Shown: positions 24,760 through 36,509, numbered from the stretch's first letter. The stretch is DNA of 64,000 bases from Taenia hydatigena (GCA_036345935.2 JADWOT020000007.1:7046074-7110073); one strand, 5' to 3'. Made by a program: numbers and translations. Notes: generated from the letters alone by a model not told the origin.

Positions 24760-25710
24760 ATGTGGCACAGTTCTCGGGGTGTTGGAGGTTGCGGACCAGG
24801 ATGAGGCTCATATAAGTTAGGAATACAAACAGTTCCCTTCAGTGCTTGGCATATGTAATAAATGGTACTGTGATTTCCGCTTTTACTATTAAAATGCAAA
24901 TGGTCACACGCTTTAAACGCAAGCCACACGACGCAATTAAATGCTAGCACCTCCAACAGATTGTGCTCATCAAAATATGTTTTCAACAGTTAGGACTTAT
25001 GTACCAAACCAGACGTTAGGTAAGAGCTTCAGTCTGTGGCCTATGCAAATAAAACAAAATCGGTGGATGATGTTGCCTATAGAGCCACGGATTATTACAT
25101 TACACCTCAACTAATCGACGCATTCTGGTTTTCACGTGGTGAAAACCGAGACGTAATCGGTGTCGCTAGACTCTTTGATGTATAAAAGCCATAGCGCTGG
25201 TTGTTTATTCACAGGAATCAACCAATGAAACACTCCTATGATGATTTTATCTTTAAGGGTATGCACGAAAACGCACTCGCATTGTTTGCTGATATGAAGT
25301 CTCAGGGTACCCATCTGGCAATTGTCGCGCAAAACAAATGTCAAAGCTGTAGATTAGCATAATTCCGGAAATTTACAGTAAGTAAGCGGGATTAAATAGA
25401 CTTTAAAGATTAGTGAAACAGTAGCATCAGAATTTAAAGTGAAGTTGCTAGATTGTTTTAATAATTTTTCTAAAGAGCCAATGTATTTAAGGGACAAGAT
25501 AATAACGGGCTGCTAAACTAATAGCAAAACTACACTAGAAAAAGGAGAAACAATAAAAGTGGAAAAAATTACGATGTTAATTGATTAATGAAGGCATCAC
25601 TAGAGCCTCTGGTGAGGACATGGCATTGGTAGGCGGTGCAGGAGGTTACGTTGCATTGGTTGTTACCGAGGCCTGTGCTCCCAGCTGTTCTAAATAGTAG
25701 AGCCACAATA
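24760..25710 (+). repeat. tandem duplication unit A of the mucin 3' flank
   Basis: Aligns with unit B (26600-27560) over about 950 bases. Anchors are GGCCTATGCARATAARACA, the perfectly shared TATGCACGAAAACGCACTCGC and GAATTTAAAGTGAA. It begins with an R1 repeat core (24760-24990) and ends in a mucin C-terminal relic. The two units are separated by ~900 bases of unrelated sequence. Confidence 0.7.
25590..25710 (-). pseudogene. 3'-end relic of a mucin-like gene
   Basis: On the minus strand the sequence encodes SVTTNAT then a TAA stop, then PPAPPTNAMSSPEALVMP. It matches the C-terminal part of locus 1 (SVTTNATKPAAQSTEAIPSP then QALVMP) and the DNA just behind the stop of the 27.6-28.3 kb gene. 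Only about 120 bases remain, the 5' part of the gene is missing, and an in-frame stop lies at about 25646-25648. It marks a third, truncated mucin locus at the end of unit A. Confidence 0.55.
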
Positions 25711-26599
25711 ACCGCAGATAGTTCCACCTACACCTTTCCAAATACGCTCTTATGCCTGCAGATCATGCACGCAACCACATGCTGCGTGAGGCCATTTTAG
25801 CGAACCAGTGGCGGCTCATCACAACATGGTCGCACTTACAAGAATAAATGATGTAGCAAAGGAGGAACAGTACGTGTCCTAACATGAGAAAAATGGGTTA
25901 TCCGTTTGCCGCTACGAGAAAAGTGTTGGCTCCTTTGGAGCACGAGGCGATCCAAATCATCGTTCGTCTCCGTTCTCTGTGCGCCTATTCACCCTTTCCA
26001 GCTTCATCGCTAAAGCCTATATTTGTCCTCGATGTCGTCTGCTTATCATCCGACGCGCAGCCGAAAAGATTCCATCTAACCATCTGCACTCATCCATTCT
26101 GTATCAATCGATTCGGGAGCTATTTCAAGTGCTCATTACATGGGCGAAGTAGGAAGTGGATGTCGTTCCATGTGCACGTAATTTAGTCGCTCATCGGTCA
26201 CTGAGATATTTGCTCTACCGTTGGTTGGTAATTTTGAGTGGCAGTGAGAACCGCGGGTGTCTAAATAGGCAAGAGTTGCAAATGCATTTGTTATTAGCAA
26301 GTACGTCGGTAATATGGGACCAAATTTTCAGTAAAGGCATCTAGCAGCCACCACAACTCACTCGTCATTTTTGGCTGCCAACGATTCCGACTTCAAATTC
26401 ATTCTAATGAATATAAAGCAATAGCGCAGTGATAATGGCTCAAAACGGATGCTTTGAATATTAAAGTACTGTTCTTACGTGATTTGACGTCAGTGATGTG
26501 AAGGCTGCCTACTGTGACTGGGTGTGTTACAATGGGTGGCATTAATACGCGCACAAAATAAAGTTTGCCTATGTTTCTAGCCACCATGATTCATCTGTT
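25711..26599. other. no supported gene
   Basis: A GC-richer stretch at 25880-26190 is open for 100 codons on the plus strand but shows no domain and no convincing splice sites. Nothing else is recognised. Confidence 0.4.
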
Positions 26600-27560
26600 C
26601 AATGAAGGCCACGCTATTCATAACCAATTGAACACCATTCAGCTTTTGGCTCGATGCGGGTCTCTTACGAGTTTCGATACGCATTCCTTTTGTGAGTCAC
26701 TATTGATTGACTTTCATAGCCTGCAAGTCATTTTATTGCTTGGGAATGTAATGGAGGATGCCTCCATTACCGCTTTTTGCATTTACCGCAAGCAACGCAG
26801 CGCAATTCAATACTAGCACAACCACCGAAATGTGTCCATTGAATATCATCTGGCAATCATTGCGGTTTATGTGCCAAAATAGGCGTTGATTATGTTTTTC
26901 GTTACGTGGCCTATGCAGATAAGACAGAATTGGAGGATGCTGTTTTTACTTAAGTTACGAACTATTCAGACATACCCTTCTCAATTTGTGCGCTCTAATC
27001 GTTGCGTTGAGGAAAATGAGATTCAACCAATGCCAATAGCCTCTTTGATGCATAAAGGTCATAGCATTGGCTGTTTCTTTATTGGAATGGATTAACAGAA
27101 CTTCACTATGACGATTGTGTCGTTAAGGATATGCACGAAAACGCACTCGCATTATTTGCTGATACGGATTGGCAAGGTATCCATTCGGCAATCAACGCGC
27201 AATACAAATGTCGAAGCCTGAAGCAACGCGAGTTTGGAAAATATTACAGTGAGAAAACAAGCGTAAAGAGACTTTTATGGAATGGTGAGACAGTAACACC
27301 AGAATTTAAAGTGAATGTGCTGGACTAAATTTTAGCAATGCCATTGACAGACCCGAAATATTTAAGGTGTACAGTAATAACAGACTGCTATCCTAATAGA
27401 AAAGGGACGACAGAGATGGATGCAGCAATAAAACGGAGAGGAAAGATTATTTGAAGGATGTTGTAGGGGATCTATAGAGGTAAGCATCATCGGAGTCTGC
27501 GATGAAGGTTTGGCATTGGTGGGCGGTGCATTGTTTATCACCAGCGTCTGTGTTGATGCT
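26600..27560 (+). repeat. tandem duplication unit B of the mucin 3' flank
   Basis: Partner of unit A, lying directly behind the intact-promoter mucin gene. It contains a perfect 10-bp palindrome at 26748-26770 that is absent from the other R1-type copies, and the shared TATGCACGAAAACGCACTCGC block at 27130. No coding frame is conserved between the units. Confidence 0.7.
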
Positions 27561-27580
27561 GAAATGCCGGCAGATGTGGC

Positions 27581-28310
27581 TCACGGTTGCGTTGCGTGGA
27601 ATGTTACTGGAGCCTGCGTTTGAACTGCAACGTTGGTTGACAGTTCCTGTGGATGCGTTTCAGCAATCGCATCCAACGCCTGTGTTGATGCTGGAAGGTT
27701 GGCAGTTGCTATCGGTGGTTGAGTTGCAAGGAGTGTCACTGGGGTCTGTGTTTTAATTGCATCATCGCTTGACAATTTTAATGATTGCGTTGTATTGGGC
27801 GCCAGAGTAACCTGAGGCGAAGCTGTGCTATTGGTGGATGCTGAGGTCGGTTCCGTTGCACCTTGCATTAGTAAAGTTTGCTTTAATACTGTAGGGTTGG
27901 CGTTGGTTGTCGCCGAAACCTGTGCTGATGTTGGCAGCTCATCAGATGATGCCGATGTTTGGGATTTGTCGGTCGTTGCCGGAGCATTTGTGACATTGGT
28001 AGTCAGCGAAGTTGGCTCCGATGCACTTGGAGTCAGTTGGGCCTGTGTTAATACCGTTGTATTGGTAGAGGAGGACATGGGTTCCATTGTATTTGGCGTT
28101 CTTAGGGCCTGAGTTGATGCTGTGGTAGCAGCAGCAGTGTGGTGTCCATCCGTTGCATTGGGTGCCGTCAAATCTTGTAAAAGCAGTGTTCCATCTACCA
28201 TCGCTCCCAAAACCTTTACTTCTAGCAACATTTTTTCTGGAAGAGGCGCCTCTACAGACAAACATGCCAAGGGTGAGTGTCAGCACGTAAAAGGCTTTGA
28301 AAGTCTGCAT
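27581..28310 (-). CDS. secreted mucin-like protein, Thr/Ala/Ser-rich repeats
   Basis: The ATG at 28310 starts a signal-peptide-like sequence (MQTFKAFYVLTLT). A second frame holds the mature part: VKVLGAMVDGT, then ~200 residues rich in Thr, Ala, Ser, Asn and Pro. The repeats are degenerate units of about 25-30 residues (TQ.PVTL.ATQP, STN..AS.Q), ending at a TGA (27581-27583). The frames join if 31 bases at 28267-28237 (GCATGT ... CTTCCAG) are removed as a GC-AG mini-intron; otherwise a six-A run at 28231-28236 carries a +1 frameshift relative to locus 1. Dense NxT/S and Thr sites suggest heavy glycosylation (inference). There is no C-terminal anchor. Locus 1 continues ~50 residues past the point aligned with this stop, so the C-terminus may also be truncated. 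Family not recognised; possibly a tapeworm apomucin-type protein. Confidence 0.5.
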
Positions 28311-28354
28311 AATGGTCCTGTGTTCTATACAGTGCCTTAGGGCCTCTGCTTACA

Positions 28355-28393
28355 TTTATAGTCTGGGTTAATGCGTATGCGTCATTTGTGCAG
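28355..28393 (-). promoter_or_regulatory. conserved TATA promoter of mucin-like gene 2
   Basis: On the minus strand CTGCACAAATGACGC, TACGCATT and CCAGAC run into TATAAATG, with the box at 28360-28355, exactly 50 bases before the ATG at 28310. Spacing and sequence match the promoter at 358-397, down to the downstream AGAGGCCC block. Confidence 0.6.
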
Positions 28394-28584
28394 TCTCAAG
28401 TTGAGACCATTTCCTGACTTACTTTTTGGTTCACAAATGTCCTACGATTTGTTGCTTTCCCTTTCGCACGCAAGCACGTGCACATATAAACTTATCTCAC
28501 ATCAAACTTTACGCCTAAATATAAATATTGTAAAAGCATTGCTTTTTATTCATAAAAAGGAAGGAGTTCCATTGTTACACTTTT

Positions 28585-28665
28585 TACATCTATTACATTA
28601 CATTTATTGTTAGTATCTACTGCATTTATTACATTTATTATTGATTTACATTTATTGCATTTAGC
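28585..28665. repeat. AT-rich degenerate ACATTTATT repeat
   Basis: Six or more imperfect units of (T)TACATTTATT/GCATTTATT lie in ~80 bases, upstream of the mucin-like gene 2 promoter. A simple low-complexity tract. Confidence 0.7.
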
Positions 28666-29011
28666 AACCACTAGAAAGAAATATTTGATTTTGCAGCTTA
28701 CGTAAGCTCCACCTTGATCTGCGGCCTCAAGGACACAGGGTACTGTGCCACACTCTTCATTTAAACCATTCGTTCCCCCTATATGCTTAAAAACTTCCAA
28801 TCGCTCTCCTTCCCTGTTGTTTAATGTTGTAATACCTATAATCTTGGCTTGCAACGTGCATTGTGAAACGCAAGGATTAGGACTGTAGTGTTTGATTATG
28901 CTTTACTTATTCCCTTGGTTTGCAATGCGCATCGTGAAACACGGAAATTATAATAGAGTTATTTAATCCTATGTGAACTTTGGCGCCGCCTCACGGAGAC
29001 ACAATGATCCA
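28666..29011. other. no feature recognised
   Basis: Between the simple repeat and repeat R2. Two similar short stretches (GCAACGTGCATTGTGAAACGCA at about 28851 and GCAATGCGCATCGTGAAACACG at about 28923) form a local direct repeat of ~22 bases, 72 bases apart. Confidence 0.4.
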
Positions 29012-29250
29012 CACAAAGCTGCTATCTAGAGTAAATGTCCTACATTTACAAGGGATGAAGGGAAACGCCCCAGAGCGTGTTAAAGTTGGCCTCAGTGTGA
29101 ATCACCCTTGTGTGTTTCAAAGCTAACATTTAATGCTGTTGCGCTAACCAATGATAGTGCTTGTGAGTGCAATATTTGCACGTGGTAGACGTTTTTGGTC
29201 CTCCAGACAAGTTGTGTCATCGAAAAATCATGAAATTAGCTGTTTAAATT
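29012..29250 (+). repeat. dispersed repeat R2, copy 3
   Basis: Direct match to 1487-1720, inverted match to 24385-24625. Anchors CCTACATTTACAA, GGGATGAAGGG, GCGTGTTAAAG, CCTCAGTGTGAA and TAGTGCTTGTGAGTG. Confidence 0.6.
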
Positions 29251-30129
29251 GGCAGAGTGGTGCGAGACGAGATTGTATTTGTAAATTTGTCGCAGAACAC
29301 GTAGACGAGGCATTGGAAAATTGAGCTGGTTGTACAAAGGTTGAGACTGTGATTGTTTGCTTTGTCATTTTCAGATAAGGAGAGATCGACCACTTTGTGC
29401 AATTTTGGGCCGGCTAAACTTTAATAAATTTAGCAAGAGGCTGAGAATTAGATCAAATTTATCAAATTCTGCAAAGTATTGCCTGAATCTACACGTAGTT
29501 TGCAAGAGAAAGGTAGATATGTGAGCGTGTGAAAGTCGTTGCAATGAAAATCGAAGAAGTAAAAATAAGTTTTGCTTTCTGGTGTCTACCTCCACCTTTT
29601 CTCCATTACCAATCAGCATTGTCATATTGCTTGTGGAGTCCAATCCAATGCTTTTTCTAGATTGAGTCCTCGTTTAGCATTTTTTCCAGAAAACTGCTTT
29701 TCATCATGGATAAGTTCTTCAAAGATATTCTAAACCCTTATGCACAGACGTAGCAAAAATTCGGTAAGATAGAGTAAAACTAATTCATAACATTATAGGG
29801 TTTGGCATATGCAGAGGAATGCTAAGCATAACACTTGAAGGTAACATTTAGGTGCAACTAATGCCCAAGAGTGTAGGTATCTCCTGATGGAATTGGGATG
29901 GATTGATTTTGCATCACAAAGGTATTTTGAGGGCTGCGGATCCTGCTGCCTTATTCCATTCAACGCGTTACCGCTACTTATACATATTAAGCAGCTCTTA
30001 TGCTTGTGCTAATAGTAGCCACTGATGATGGATAGCGATTCGTATTCATGATGGAAACCAAATGAGTGCAAATTGTACAAGGGCATCTTTAAAACGCAAA
30101 CCACCCATTGTGTCTTTTGGTTCACCTTC
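29251..30129. other. no feature recognised
   Basis: Short open frames only. Confidence 0.4.
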
Positions 30130-30830
30130 GATCGCATTTAGTCTGAGAAGGCAAAAGCTACAATTGCCAATACGGTTTTGCAAGCCCTCTGTACCGCAGC
30201 ATTGGTAGGATTGGCTGTCTTAAGTAGCCAAGTCCCAAAAGTGTCAGCTTGACACGCGGGACAGGAAATCAGTGCAGTGATTCCAGTCTCTCCTTCCACT
30301 TCTCTCCCCTTCGGCTGCTGCATAGGCCAAATCCTCTTGATTTCTGTGTAAGAATTATCCCTTAGTCCAAGGGAATAAATGCACACATAAAATGCGCCTC
30401 CAACGTCATATCTGGCTTAGTTTGACATTCTCTGGCACTGAAAGTCAGAGTGAAATTGCAAAGTTATTTCGGCGTGAATGCCAAATTGAGCGCATGTCTC
30501 GAATACCAGTGCAGCTATTCATCAGTTTACCTGCCAATTAATGCTACAGTATGCCTTCTCTACAAATGCCATTACAATTTTTTCGACGCTTTCCCTTCGC
30601 CTTTTCTTAATCAGCGACAAGATTTGCAAGCTCTTTTTATTGCAACGTTGGTAGAGTTGACTTTCTTTAAAAGCCGCATTTTTGAATATTAGCATGAAAC
30701 ATTGAACATAGATCAAAGCAGCAAGCTTAGTCTATTATTCTACTTCTCTTTATCTAAGCTACTATATAGGCCAAAACTTTTCTCTCTTTGCTATCAACAA
30801 TCTTGTGAATGCAAGTACGCACCCACTCAA
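30130..30830 (+). repeat. partial tandem array of a ~446-bp unit (R6)
   Basis: A marker block (CAAG, CTCT, TTGGTAG, TTG.CT.TCTT) occurs at 30181 and again at 30627, a spacing of about 446 bases. Between and after these copies the order is X-Y-X-Y (partial), where X and Y are the halves of the block found once at 46065-46510 in the order X-Y. Y carries AAATCAGTGCA and TCTCCTTCC-like anchors. The second Y is more degraded. No conserved coding frame is present. This is a local tandem duplication of a dispersed element. Confidence 0.55.
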
Positions 30831-33384
30831 TATGAATAAATTGAAAATTTGCGGGGCGGATGTGAATCGTGCCAAGAGAGAAAACCTTACCAATGCAAGA
30901 ATCAGGATTTGGGCTCGTGGAACTTGATTTCACTGCTTGACCGCACCGATATTTTGCAATTCAATTTAACCTTCCATAGTTTTTTAGTACCTGTTCTTTA
31001 TTCTACAACACATTTGAATTTCTCTTCGCATTTCACCTACCTAATGCTCCACCTTATCAAACAAAATAAATTATTTAAGGGCCGGGTACTTGGAAGCCTT
31101 AATCGATAACGTTGTTCCTTGACTACCATGCTCACCCGCCTATTTGGCGACAGTTACGGGGCGAAACGGGGAACTACACTGCTCATGAAGGCTCCATCAT
31201 GCGGCAATAGCAGAGGTGTGACAAGACAGTGAGAACAACCGCAATCCGAGCCACACCCACCATCCTAATACACCTTTGCATTTAAGGCATTTTGGATGAT
31301 TTTAGGACACCCAACATGAGACTCGGATCCACAACATCGAGACTAAAGTCTCGTGACCTATTGGCTGATTCGCAAGGACAGATGGTGCAAACGTATGAAT
31401 TTCCTGCCTATCCGAAACCATGTTTGCCTCTCTACATCCGCATTATCAACAGAAGCTAAAACAATGTTAAATCGCATTAAATAGAAATGTTGTAGCTTTA
31501 AAGCCACTGTAGATAAACACCTAGGCATCCATCCTCATGATTCAGTTCATTTTAAGTCTTCGGAGCATAGGCGAATTCTTGCACGCTCTTTTTAGTTTAT
31601 TTTAAAACTATGAATTTGTGTTTGCACTGAAGTAAGCGTTTGCTTCCACAATGCTACTCTGATGGACGTGAACCGACAAATTATGAGCATTGGCAATAGA
31701 TTAATAAATGCTGATGTGATTGCTCGGAGTTGACTGCCTTCCAGTACTACCGATGGCACTGTGCATGTTAAAACGCAATGCGCAATAGCTAACTTAAAGA
31801 GAAACTTTAATCAGCTGCTCCAAACCACATGTCTATGACTAGGCGTACCATTTCATTTTTGGAAATTCCATGTGGCCGACAACTTGGATTAAGTTACCCA
31901 TTAGTGTTTCACACCATCAATGGCTGCACAACGCTGCCACAGATAACAGATCATAATTGCAATGGTGTGTAGTTTGGTGAGAGGACAGATAGCGCAAATG
32001 GTACTGTGCCATGTTCCACTTTCTTAGTTAAATGTTGTTTACCTTCTGCAAAAAAGCCAAGCTGACAGCACGGAAGTTCTAATTGAACATCAGTTTATAT
32101 ACAGTAGAACAATTATCGGAATCGATGATGGCATTTGAGGGAAGTATCCCTTATATACGCATGATGACTGCGTCATCGCAGCCTCTGACTAGATAGCATT
32201 TACACGAGATGCTCGCTAGCCCTTTCCAGGTAAAACTTGAGAAGTTAGGATCAGCAGATTGCAAGTAGTAGCAAAGATTTAACGCACTGCTTACGTGACA
32301 TTACGGCGTGGGGACTAACATTTCATTACAAATGGACCCTTGTGAGCGACCATTTCCAATTGTGCAAAAACCAAAGCATGCAGCCACCTGCCACATCAAC
32401 TGACACTCGGTCATGTCAAACATTTGTGCAGACTCCACAACCAAAAAGAAATCAAGGTGTGACACGAAGGCGTTGGGACGAATTCAACTTAATGCTTGAC
32501 ATAGGAGTCGAAATTTGCAGGACAGCAGCAGAAGTGAGGCAATGATGGGCACTGTTCCAACCCTCTATTGATCCACATCTGACAAGAAACTAACAAGTGG
32601 TCCTAACATGCGTGGCGCCTGGACAAGCACTGCGATAAGCTGAGTCATAATGCCCTCATCTTCTAATCGACACTGCTTATGAGGCGACAAACTTTTTATG
32701 GCAAAATCCATCCTCCTTTGACATATTCATTTAGGTTAGAAATGTAAGGATGCTGTGTATTTTATCGCATCCAGTCACAATAGGCATCCTTCATCTCAAC
32801 AAAATTGCATCATAGTAAAATCTGCTCTTTTATACCTTAAAGCATACGTTTTGCGATATTATTACTATTGTCATGTTCACCGAAATGTAGCTGGATAGGA
32901 AGTTATTAGTAATTACAAAAGATGGACAAATTTTATTGGCTATGTTGGTTGCCTAACTGACAAATGCAAATGAATCCTTTACTTTCTCAGACCGAATGCA
33001 TTAGAAAGCAAACCGAAAAGCACAGTAGGTATTTCGTGTTTTAAAGTTGCTCTTGCTGATTTTGCACTCCTTTGGTTTGCTTCGTGAATATACAAATTGC
33101 ATTACTCCGCTATTAGCTGCTACTATTGCCACTACTCCGGAAACTGCTTTGCAATTTAACTGCTGCAAAAATGCAGCAGAATAAAACAAGGTAGGATGGA
33201 TTGCAGCCTTTAAAAGACTTTTGCGATGTAAAATCAAACCAGCTCACTTTTATTATGGAATCTTACATTCCTGACCATTACTTTGCGCCTAAAAGTTTTA
33301 CCGAGGAGTTGTGTTTGACAAGTCTCCCCCTTGTGCCATTTTCTATCGTGCTCTGAGTTAGTTCTACCCTAATTCGCGGAACTT
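30831..33384. other. no feature recognised
   Basis: No RNA gene, splice-flanked exon or repeat that I can support in this 2.5-kb stretch. Confidence 0.4.
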
Positions 33385-33455
33385 TGCAACATGGCACAGT
33401 TCTCAAGGTACTTGAGATCGCAGACCAGGATGCAGCTTACATAAGTAACATAACA
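33385..33455 (+). repeat. dispersed repeat R1, truncated copy
   Basis: ATGGCACAGTTCTC, AGGTACTTG and GCAGACCAGGATG followed by ACATAAGTAAC match the cores at 52-115 and 24766-24820. The match stops soon afterwards. Confidence 0.55.
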
Positions 33456-34822
33456 ACTAGAGTATGCCACCTAAGGACAACGCAATAGCAACAGTTGAGG
33501 TGCGTCACTCGTCCTCACAAACAAGGTGGGTCGTTGGATGACGCCAGATTGGCCCCTATTTAAAGTGCAAGTGCTGCTAACTGTTGCCACTTTTAAATGG
33601 TCTTGTGAAATGTCAGAAGTTATGGTCCACGGTAACTTATTCCGCAGTTTTTGGAAAGATTAGCATTTCGAGTGCTGTTTGCTAAGCTGTATCAGTAGTG
33701 TTTTGCGGAATAAGTAGCAGCACTCAAGTTGAAATCAGGTTGGACGCTACTGATGTCGACCCGCGTGCATTTTTGGGTCTTGCTGTTGGACTCTGTGGAC
33801 GACAAAACTGGTAAGTTGGATGTTGTGCGAGGGATTGTTGACTGCTGAAGTCGATCGAATTCAGATGAATAAAACGTTTTTGTGGTTTAGATTCTGTGGC
33901 AGCTGTATTTGACTGCAATTTTCTGGCTTTTAAGGAATCTGAGATTGTGAAATAATTGTCAAGCCTCCACGCGGTTGCTCGAAAAATGATTCAGTTGCTT
34001 CTTGTTTTCAAATGCACACGAAGCAATTGCTATAAGCGCATTCTCGGGTTGCGAACAGTGGTTGGGGTCGCCATGTGCACACGGTGTGGGATAGATGCAT
34101 TAGTTGCTTTCTGACAGGTAGTGATTTCGGTGGTTGATTGTTGGGCAGAAAGTGTGGTCATGCAATTGTTGTTTAATATTTCATTATCATGCTTGTAATG
34201 CAGACACAAATTTGTGCGTGGGGTTTATTGAGCCGGAGCATGGCGAGCTCATCTATCCCCTTTCACTGGTCATGAGAGCGGAGATGAAAACTCTGTGCAT
34301 CTACTGCTGCTGCTTATTCTACCTTAGTCTTCGGACGTGTGTGTTCGTCTGCCTTAACTGTTTTATGTAAAAGAGAAAGCCAGATCCAACTCCTGAGGCA
34401 TGCGTCTAGTTCGACGGCGATTGCTTCGCAATTTATCATTCCGTCTTTCATGTGCTGGTTCCACTAGACTTTTTCAGTCATTCGGTGGTAATAGGACAGC
34501 CATGCTTTGTTCCATGCAGTGACCGTTGCAATTGGCTTCATATTTGTTAGGATTTAAGTCAATAAACCATTAAGCAATCAAGTGACTACCATAAATGCCA
34601 CGTGAGAAGGCAAACCGATGACAAATTCAAAAGTGCCAGTGAAGTCCTTTCCTTCCCCAGCCTCATTAATTTCATTCACAAAATACTTGCTACTGAGCGG
34701 AACTAAGTAATGTAAGTACAAGATTGCAAATAATAGGCGAATTGTTGAGGGGTGTTTCGTAGTTGGTTTTCATAATCACTGCAGTCGCATAAGCATTTAA
34801 GAATCTGAATTTTTTTCCTTAG
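33456..34822. other. no feature recognised
   Basis: Open frames below 80 codons on both strands and no clear exon. Confidence 0.4.
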
Positions 34823-34904
34823 CCACCGCCTAGAGACCCACCATTTGCAGATTTTGAGGAAACTGCAGCGTTGTTGCCACAAACAATGACAGGACTGCCA
34901 GAAG
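34823..34904 (+). CDS. candidate internal exon, proline-rich
   Basis: An 82-base exon-like stretch with a very strong 3' splice site (AATTTTTTTCCTTAG ending at 34822) and a 5' splice site GAAG/GTATTA at 34905. It reads PPPRDPPFADFEETAALL then PQTMTGLPE without stops, a natural-looking composition with a PPPRDPP stretch of the kind bound by SH3 or WW domains (inference). The exon ends in phase 1. A compatible downstream partner would be the open stretch at 36310-36509, which follows an AG and needs one base to complete its first codon. The protein is not recognised. Confidence 0.35.
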
Positions 34905-36309
34905 GTATTAACTTCGTTTTGACGAAACAGACGCTCTTTTGCGAAGCAAATGTCCCTTCATTTACCTACTTTTTATTATAAGTGAAGGCGAAAATAGTCG
35001 CATTTTGGAATTCGTGAAAGCAGCCATTTGAAGACGTAAAGTAAAAGGTAATGGATGAATTGTGTGACGCCAGTGGCCATGAGGTACTCAAATTAATGCC
35101 CATGCGCAGAACTGACACTATATGGCACTAATTGGAGAAATCCACTCTGGTATATTCTGCCAATCTAACGTGTCAACGAGCGGGACTACGAAACATTTAA
35201 TGGCATAATGATTATTAACTTGGTACGCATCCTCTTCGGAAACCGATGGTACTCCATTCAGCATAAGGTTTGCATTTTCTGTCGCTCCTCGCCCTAAAGG
35301 TGTGTTTTAACAAGCATGTACAGCACTTATGCATTTTAGTAAGCACAGCGATTTCACTGGAATAAAACATACTTGCTGTTTCAAAGTGCGAATAAAACGG
35401 GTACGCAACTATTAGCCTGTTAGCATTTACCCGCAAAGCTTATCCACCTCATGCGTCAAAAACTGACCTAAGTCGGTCCATTTTCACCATTAGCGTTAAT
35501 TTATTGATTTACTCAAAAATGAATCAAAAAAGCAACTTCGAAAACGCTTGAGCTTATAAGCAAAGTCTCGTATTAATTATCCACTAGAAAATGCAAACCG
35601 GCATTTACCATTTGCAGCAGCTCCAAAAGCAGATCATATTACCGTTACTTCGGCAACGCAATAATCACCTACAACTGGTGAAAAATGTCATAGCATGAAA
35701 TATCGACCAACGCTTTGTGGAAATTAATTTAAGCAGGAGCCCTAGAACTGTATATGAAAGAAACAACTACTTCGGGCGCAAATGCAACAATCGCGCGCTG
35801 TTGTTTATGACAGCCATTTGCCTTAACATCTGCACTTGTATCACCTCTTTTTGCTGAGGGGAAATTCGATCTCAAAAGTGCGTATTTTCACTACATGAAG
35901 GTTTTTATTTAAGCGGCTATTTCCGCTATACATTCTTGCAACCAACTCTTGCCCAAGCAGTTCTTCCTCATCAACTGATAATTGAATTAATCGCAAACAA
36001 AGTTTGCTGATAATCGATGGTAGACCTAGGTTAGTGTTAGGGCCACGGAGGCAGTGCTAAATTTTTGATATTTTGCTTGTCGTTCTTCGTCTACTTGGTT
36101 TATTTGACTGGAATAATCCAAAGAAGGATTCGTACTGGAAAGATATTCACTCATTTTAAAGTAACTTTGAAGGGTCTGATAGTTGACGAAGTTAGCTGCA
36201 ACACCTCAACTGGGTACTATTTGTGCTATAAAATGTTCGTCTTCATTCATCGTTGCGATATGGTCAATCTTGTGGTAGAAGGCAGTCACCACAGGACATG
36301 GAGTTACAG
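34905..36309. other. no feature recognised (possible intron)
   Basis: Would be a ~1.4-kb intron if the exons at 34823 and 36310 belong together. A plus-strand open frame at 36065-36364 overlaps its end but shows no motif. Confidence 0.3.
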
Positions 36310-36509
36310 GTGTGGAGACTGCAACGCTGCTTCTTATGGTGCCATTGCTTTTGCGGCTCGATGAGCGATTGGTGCGTTGTGTGCTGCTTTACTCTAAATT
36401 GAACTGCCAGCGCATTCACTTCCGCCCACCGGTCATGAGTAGTGGGGTCAAGTCTGTGTGGAATCACCCCGCCACTTCTGCTCAACCTTCTGTGGCATTG
36501 GGGCTTTGA
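36310..36509 (+). CDS. candidate terminal exon
   Basis: After GTTACAG at 36309 the frame reads VETATLLLMVPLLLRLDERL, then VRCVLLYSKLNCQRIHFRPP and VMSSGVKSVWNHP before a TGA at 36507-36509. Third positions favour C and G, unlike the AT-rich flanks. Phase fits the exon at 34823-34904. There is no AATAAA close downstream and no recognised domain, so the call stays weak. Confidence 0.22.
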
